Source of the DNA: Gammaproteobacteria bacterium
GTDB lineage: Bacteria; Pseudomonadota; Gammaproteobacteria; UWMA-0217
DNA length: 10,460 bases
Reading direction: 5' to 3'
NCBI GenBank assembly: GCA_027031685.1
Contig: JALVPS010000394.1
Location: 1 to 10,460 of the forward strand
Below, piece after piece: positions 5,779 to 10,460 of the stretch. Position 1 is the first letter of the stretch. The number at the start of each line of letters is the position of its first letter. Under the pieces are notes generated by a model. That model worked only from the letters and a program-made list of their open reading frames with translations. It was not told the DNA's origin and searched no databases. A program made the position numbers and the translations under genes.

Positions 5779-7839
5779 TCAGTCGGCCAGGCCCGAATGG
5801 CGCAGCAGGGCGTCGATGGACGGGGGGCGGCCGCGGAAGGCGCGGAACGACTCCATGGCCGGCCGCGAGCCGCCCACCTCCAGGATCTCGGTGCGGAAGG
5901 CCTCGCCCACGTCCGGGTCGAACAGGCCCTCCTCCTCGAAGCGGGCGAAGGCGTCCGCCGACAGCACCTCGGCCCACTTGTAGCTGTAGTAGCCGGCCGC
6001 GTAGCCGCCGGCGAAGATGTGGCTGAAGCTGTGCGCGAAGCGGTTCCAGGGCGGCGGCTGGATGACGGCCACCTCGCGGCGCACCTCGTCGAGGATCTCG
6101 TACACCCGCCCGCCGCGGGCCGGGTCGTATTCCAGGTGGATGCGCAGGTCGAACAGGGCGAACTCCAGCTGGCGCACCATCTGCAGGGCGGCGTGGAAGT
6201 GGCGGCTGGCGGTGAGCTTGTCGAACAGCTCATCAGGCAGCGGCTCGCCCGTCTGGTGGTGGCCGGCGATGAGATCTAGGGCCTCGCGCTGCCAACACCA
6301 GTTCTCCATGAACTGGCTGGGCAGCTCCACGGCGTCCCACTCCACCCCGCTGATTCCGCCCACGCTGGGCACGTCGATGCGCGTCAGCATGTGGTGCAGG
6401 CCGTGGCCGAACTCGTGGAACAGGGTGGTCACCTCGTCGTGGGTGAAAAGGGCCGGCTTGTCGCCCACCGGCGGGGTGGCGTTGCAGGTCATGTAGGCCA
6501 CCGGCACCTGCAAGTCCTCGCCCGCCCCGCGCCGCGCCAGGCACTCGTCCATCCACGCCCCGCCGCGCTTCTGCGGGCGGGCGTACAGGTCCAGGTAGAA
6601 GCCGGCCCGCAGGCTGCCATCGTGGTCGAACACCTCGTAGAAGCGCACGTCCGGGTGCCACACCTCCACTCCCTCCAGGGGGCGGATGTCGATGCCGTAC
6701 AGGCGCCTGACCAGGGTGAACAGGCCCTCCAGCACCCGGTCCACCGGGAAGTAGGGCTTCAGGTCCTCCTCGCTGAAGTCGAAGCGGCGCTGGCGCAGCT
6801 TCTCGCCGGCGTAGGCCACGTCCCAGGCGGCCAGCTCGGCGATGCCCAGCTCGTCGCGGGCGAAGGCGCGCAGCTCGTCCAGCTCCTGGCGGGCGCGCGG
6901 CCGCGAGCGGCGCGCCAGGTCGTGCAGGAAGTCGAGGATGGCCTGGGGCGACTCGGCCATCTTGGTGTACAGGGACAGCTCGGCGAAGTTGGCAAAGCCC
7001 AGCAGCTGCGCCTTTTCGTGGCGCAGGGCCAGGATCTCCTCCATGAGCGGGCCGTTGTCCCACTCGGGGTGGTCGCCCTGGTCGGAGGCGCGCGTTGCGT
7101 AGGCGCGGTACACCTGCCGGCGCAGGTCGGGGTCGTCGGCGTAGGTGACCACGGCGAAGTAGGACGGGAACTCCAGGGTCAGCAGGTAGCCGTCCAGGTC
7201 GCGCTGGCGGGCGGTCTGCTCGGCCAGGGCCAGGGCCGAGTCGGGCAGGCCGGCCAGGCGGCTGGCGTCGGGCAGATGCAGGGTCCAGGCGTGGGTGGCG
7301 TCCAGCACGTTCTCCTCGTAGCGCGCCGTGAGCTCGGACAGGCGCCTGGCGATCTTCGCGTAGCGGCGCTTGCCCGCCGGCGGCAGGTCCACGCCGCTCA
7401 GGCGGAAGTCACGCAGGGCGTTCTCGATGCTGCGCCGGCGGGCGGCGTCCAGGCGCGCGAACTCCGGCCCCTCGGCCAGGACGCAGTAGGCGCGGTACAG
7501 GTCCTCGTTCTGGCCCAGCTCGGTGTGGTACTCGGACAGCAGCGGCAGGCAGGCGTTGTAGGCGGCGCGCAGCTCCGGGCTGTTCAGCACCGAGTTGAGG
7601 TGGCGCACCGGCGACCAGGCACGCGCCAGGCGCTCCTCCAGGGCCTCGATGGGCGCCGCCAGGCTCTGCCAGGTCCACGGCCCGCCGCCGGCCAGCAGCT
7701 CGGCCAGGCGGCGCCGGTTGTCTTCCAAGAGCCAGCGGATGGCCGGCTCCACATGCTCGGGGCGGATGGCGCAGAAGGCCGGCAGGCCCTGGGTGCGCAG
7801 CAGCGGGTTGTCTTGCAGCTCGACCGGGATATCGTGCAT
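5779..7839 (-). CDS. prlC: Oligopeptidase A, M3 family zinc peptidase
   Basis: The protein has 686 aa; E. coli OpdA/PrlC has 680. It is a cytoplasmic metallopeptidase that degrades short peptides, including cleaved signal peptides. The zinc site is H475-E-F-G-H479 (HEFGHGLHHML) with the third ligand E505 in WDAVELPSQFMENW. The N-terminus (NPLLRTQGLPAFCAIRPEHVEPAI) is the usual one for OpdA, and the C-terminal GGYAAGYYSYKWAEVLSADAF block lines the substrate channel in M3 enzymes. The ATG at 7839 lies 21 bases after the gyrB stop and is preceded by an A-rich tract with no Shine-Dalgarno sequence. It is probably co-transcribed with gyrB upstream and with xth 1 base downstream. No defect is seen in the key residues. 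Confidence 0.96.
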   Translation of the reverse strand: MHDIPVELQDNPLLRTQGLPAFCAIRPEHVEPAIRWLLEDNRRRLAELLAGGGPWTWQSLAAPIEALEERLARAWSPVRHLNSVLNSPELRAAYNACLPLLSEYHTELGQNEDLYRAYCVLAEGPEFARLDAARRRSIENALRDFRLSGVDLPPAGKRRYAKIARRLSELTARYEENVLDATHAWTLHLPDASRLAGLPDSALALAEQTARQRDLDGYLLTLEFPSYFAVVTYADDPDLRRQVYRAYATRASDQGDHPEWDNGPLMEEILALRHEKAQLLGFANFAELSLYTKMAESPQAILDFLHDLARRSRPRARQELDELRAFARDELGIAELAAWDVAYAGEKLRQRRFDFSEEDLKPYFPVDRVLEGLFTLVRRLYGIDIRPLEGVEVWHPDVRFYEVFDHDGSLRAGFYLDLYARPQKRGGAWMDECLARRGAGEDLQVPVAYMTCNATPPVGDKPALFTHDEVTTLFHEFGHGLHHMLTRIDVPSVGGISGVEWDAVELPSQFMENWCWQREALDLIAGHHQTGEPLPDELFDKLTASRHFHAALQMVRQLEFALFDLRIHLEYDPARGGRVYEILDEVRREVAVIQPPPWNRFAHSFSHIFAGGYAAGYYSYKWAEVLSADAFARFEEEGLFDPDVGEAFRTEILEVGGSRPAMESFRAFRGRPPSIDALLRHSGLAD

Positions 7840-7860
7840 TTTTGTTTTTAAATCAAAAAG

Positions 7861-7877
<17 letters not shown>
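7838..7877 (-). promoter_or_regulatory. AT-rich island at the gyrB-prlC junction
   Basis: Of these 40 bases, 34 are A or T, in an otherwise strongly GC-rich region. It covers the last gyrB codons (including the AT-rich ATA), the gyrB stop and the whole 21-base gap before prlC. On the minus strand the prlC start is preceded by AAAAACAAAA instead of a Shine-Dalgarno sequence. TTGATA (7871-7866) resembles a -35, but no fitting -10 lies 16-18 bases further on. It could be an A-rich ribosome entry site, an RNA cleavage site or a weak promoter. Confidence 0.4.
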
Positions 7878-10278
<2,401 letters not shown>

Positions 10279-10313
10279 GGGCAGTGAACCGCAGGGATGT
10301 AAGGCGACGGGCG

Positions 10314-10322
10314 ATTATACCA
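10314..10322 (-). promoter_or_regulatory. Extended -10 promoter for gyrB
   Basis: On the minus strand TGGTATAAT is a perfect extended -10 (TGnTATAAT). It overlaps the recF stop codon (TAA, 10317-10315). The expected start site near 10307 would give a leader of about 28 bases. The next bases, CGCCCG, make a GC-rich discriminator, a feature often linked to supercoiling-sensitive promoters. The spot where a -35 would lie (10342-10337, ACATGG) is a poor match, as is common for extended -10 promoters. Confidence 0.65.
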
Positions 10323-10460
10323 CTTCAACTATCGCCCCATGTTTCACGTGGAACCGCCGCAGCTGCCCCGCCGGCAGGGCCGGTTCGGCCTGCACGCCGG
10401 TCCCCGTCACCAGGCATTGCACCCCCTGCCCCGCCAGCGTGGCCACCAGCCGGGAGTAGT
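10315..10460 (-). CDS. recF: RecF, C-terminal end only
   Basis: The last 47 codons and the stop are in the window; the rest lies beyond the right edge. The sequence (YSRLVATLAGQGVQCLVTGTG, then RRFHVKHGAIVEVV) matches the closing part of RecF: the helix and strand after the ATPase D-loop ('..LL..QVF.T.T') and the terminal 'FHV.HG' strand. RecF is an SMC-like ATPase that loads RecA at gaps with RecO and RecR. Its position directly before gyrB is the conserved order near the origin and strengthens the call despite the short length. The codons for F-H-V-K-H contain a parS site. Confidence 0.88.
   Translation of the reverse strand, partial: YSRLVATLAGQGVQCLVTGTGVQAEPALPAGQLRRFHVKHGAIVEVV
10340..10355. 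other. parS site, centromere-like ParB binding site
   Basis: The plus strand reads TGTTTCACGTGGAACC. Compared with the bacterial parS consensus (TGTTNCACGTGAAACA, read in the reverse orientation), 15 of 16 positions match; only the last base differs. The core GTTTCACGTGGAAC is palindromic except for one position. ParB-CTP clamps load here, and ParA moves the origin region. Its place inside recF, next to gyrB and the origin, is where parS sites cluster in many bacteria. Confidence 0.82.

Noticed and set aside
6391..7851. A 486-codon plus-strand frame opposite prlC
   Set aside because: Antisense to a complete M3 peptidase; the translation is Val/Gly/Gln/Leu repeats without domain features.
10314..10322. 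Possible DnaA box (TTATACCAC on the plus strand)
   Set aside because: Only the first half fits TTATNCACA; three of the last positions mismatch, and the site is better explained by the recF stop and the gyrB -10.
10443..10450. GCTGGTGG (E. coli Chi octamer) on the minus strand, also at 203-210
   Set aside because: Such octamers are expected by chance in GC-rich coding DNA, and the Chi sequence of this organism is unknown.

Overview
The window is GC-rich and gene-dense. It reads as the chromosome of a gammaproteobacterium next to the replication origin. Its right end carries the tail of recF followed by a full-length, Gram-negative-type gyrB (805 aa, with the long C-terminal-half insertion). 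This is the conserved dnaA-dnaN-recF-gyrB neighbourhood, so the origin should lie just beyond the right edge. The genus cannot be fixed from sequence reading alone.

Right to left on the minus strand, transcribed away from the origin: recF (3' end only), gyrB, prlC (oligopeptidase A), xth (exonuclease III family), ubiD (prFMN-dependent decarboxylase of ubiquinone synthesis) and a [2Fe-2S]-FAD-NAD(P)H reductase. The gaps are 36, 21, 1, -4 and 114 bases, so gyrB to ubiD looks like one transcription unit. The ubiD-reductase order resembles the ubiD-fre pairing of enterobacteria, but here the reductase has an extra ferredoxin domain. This block converges on a plus-strand pair at 765-2360: a rhomboid intramembrane protease and a membrane-anchored Clp-fold (SDH family) serine protease, 6 bases apart. 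The two convergent stop codons are 10 bases apart and lie in the two arms of one inverted repeat.

At the left, on the minus strand and divergent from the rhomboid gene, is a 123-aa open frame. It appears to be an APC-family amino acid permease that has lost its middle. After it comes the start of an exported SRPBCC/START-like protein that runs off the left edge.

The most notable non-coding signal is a near-perfect parS (ParB-binding) site at 10340-10355, inside the last codons of recF. It overlaps the expected -35 position of a gyrB promoter whose extended -10 (TGGTATAAT) spans the recF stop codon. This suggests a physical link between chromosome segregation and gyrase expression. Apart from the parS/promoter overlap and the permease remnant, the region is ordinary core chromosome. 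No mobile element, tRNA, rRNA or CRISPR was found, and no gene-free stretch exceeds 300 bases.
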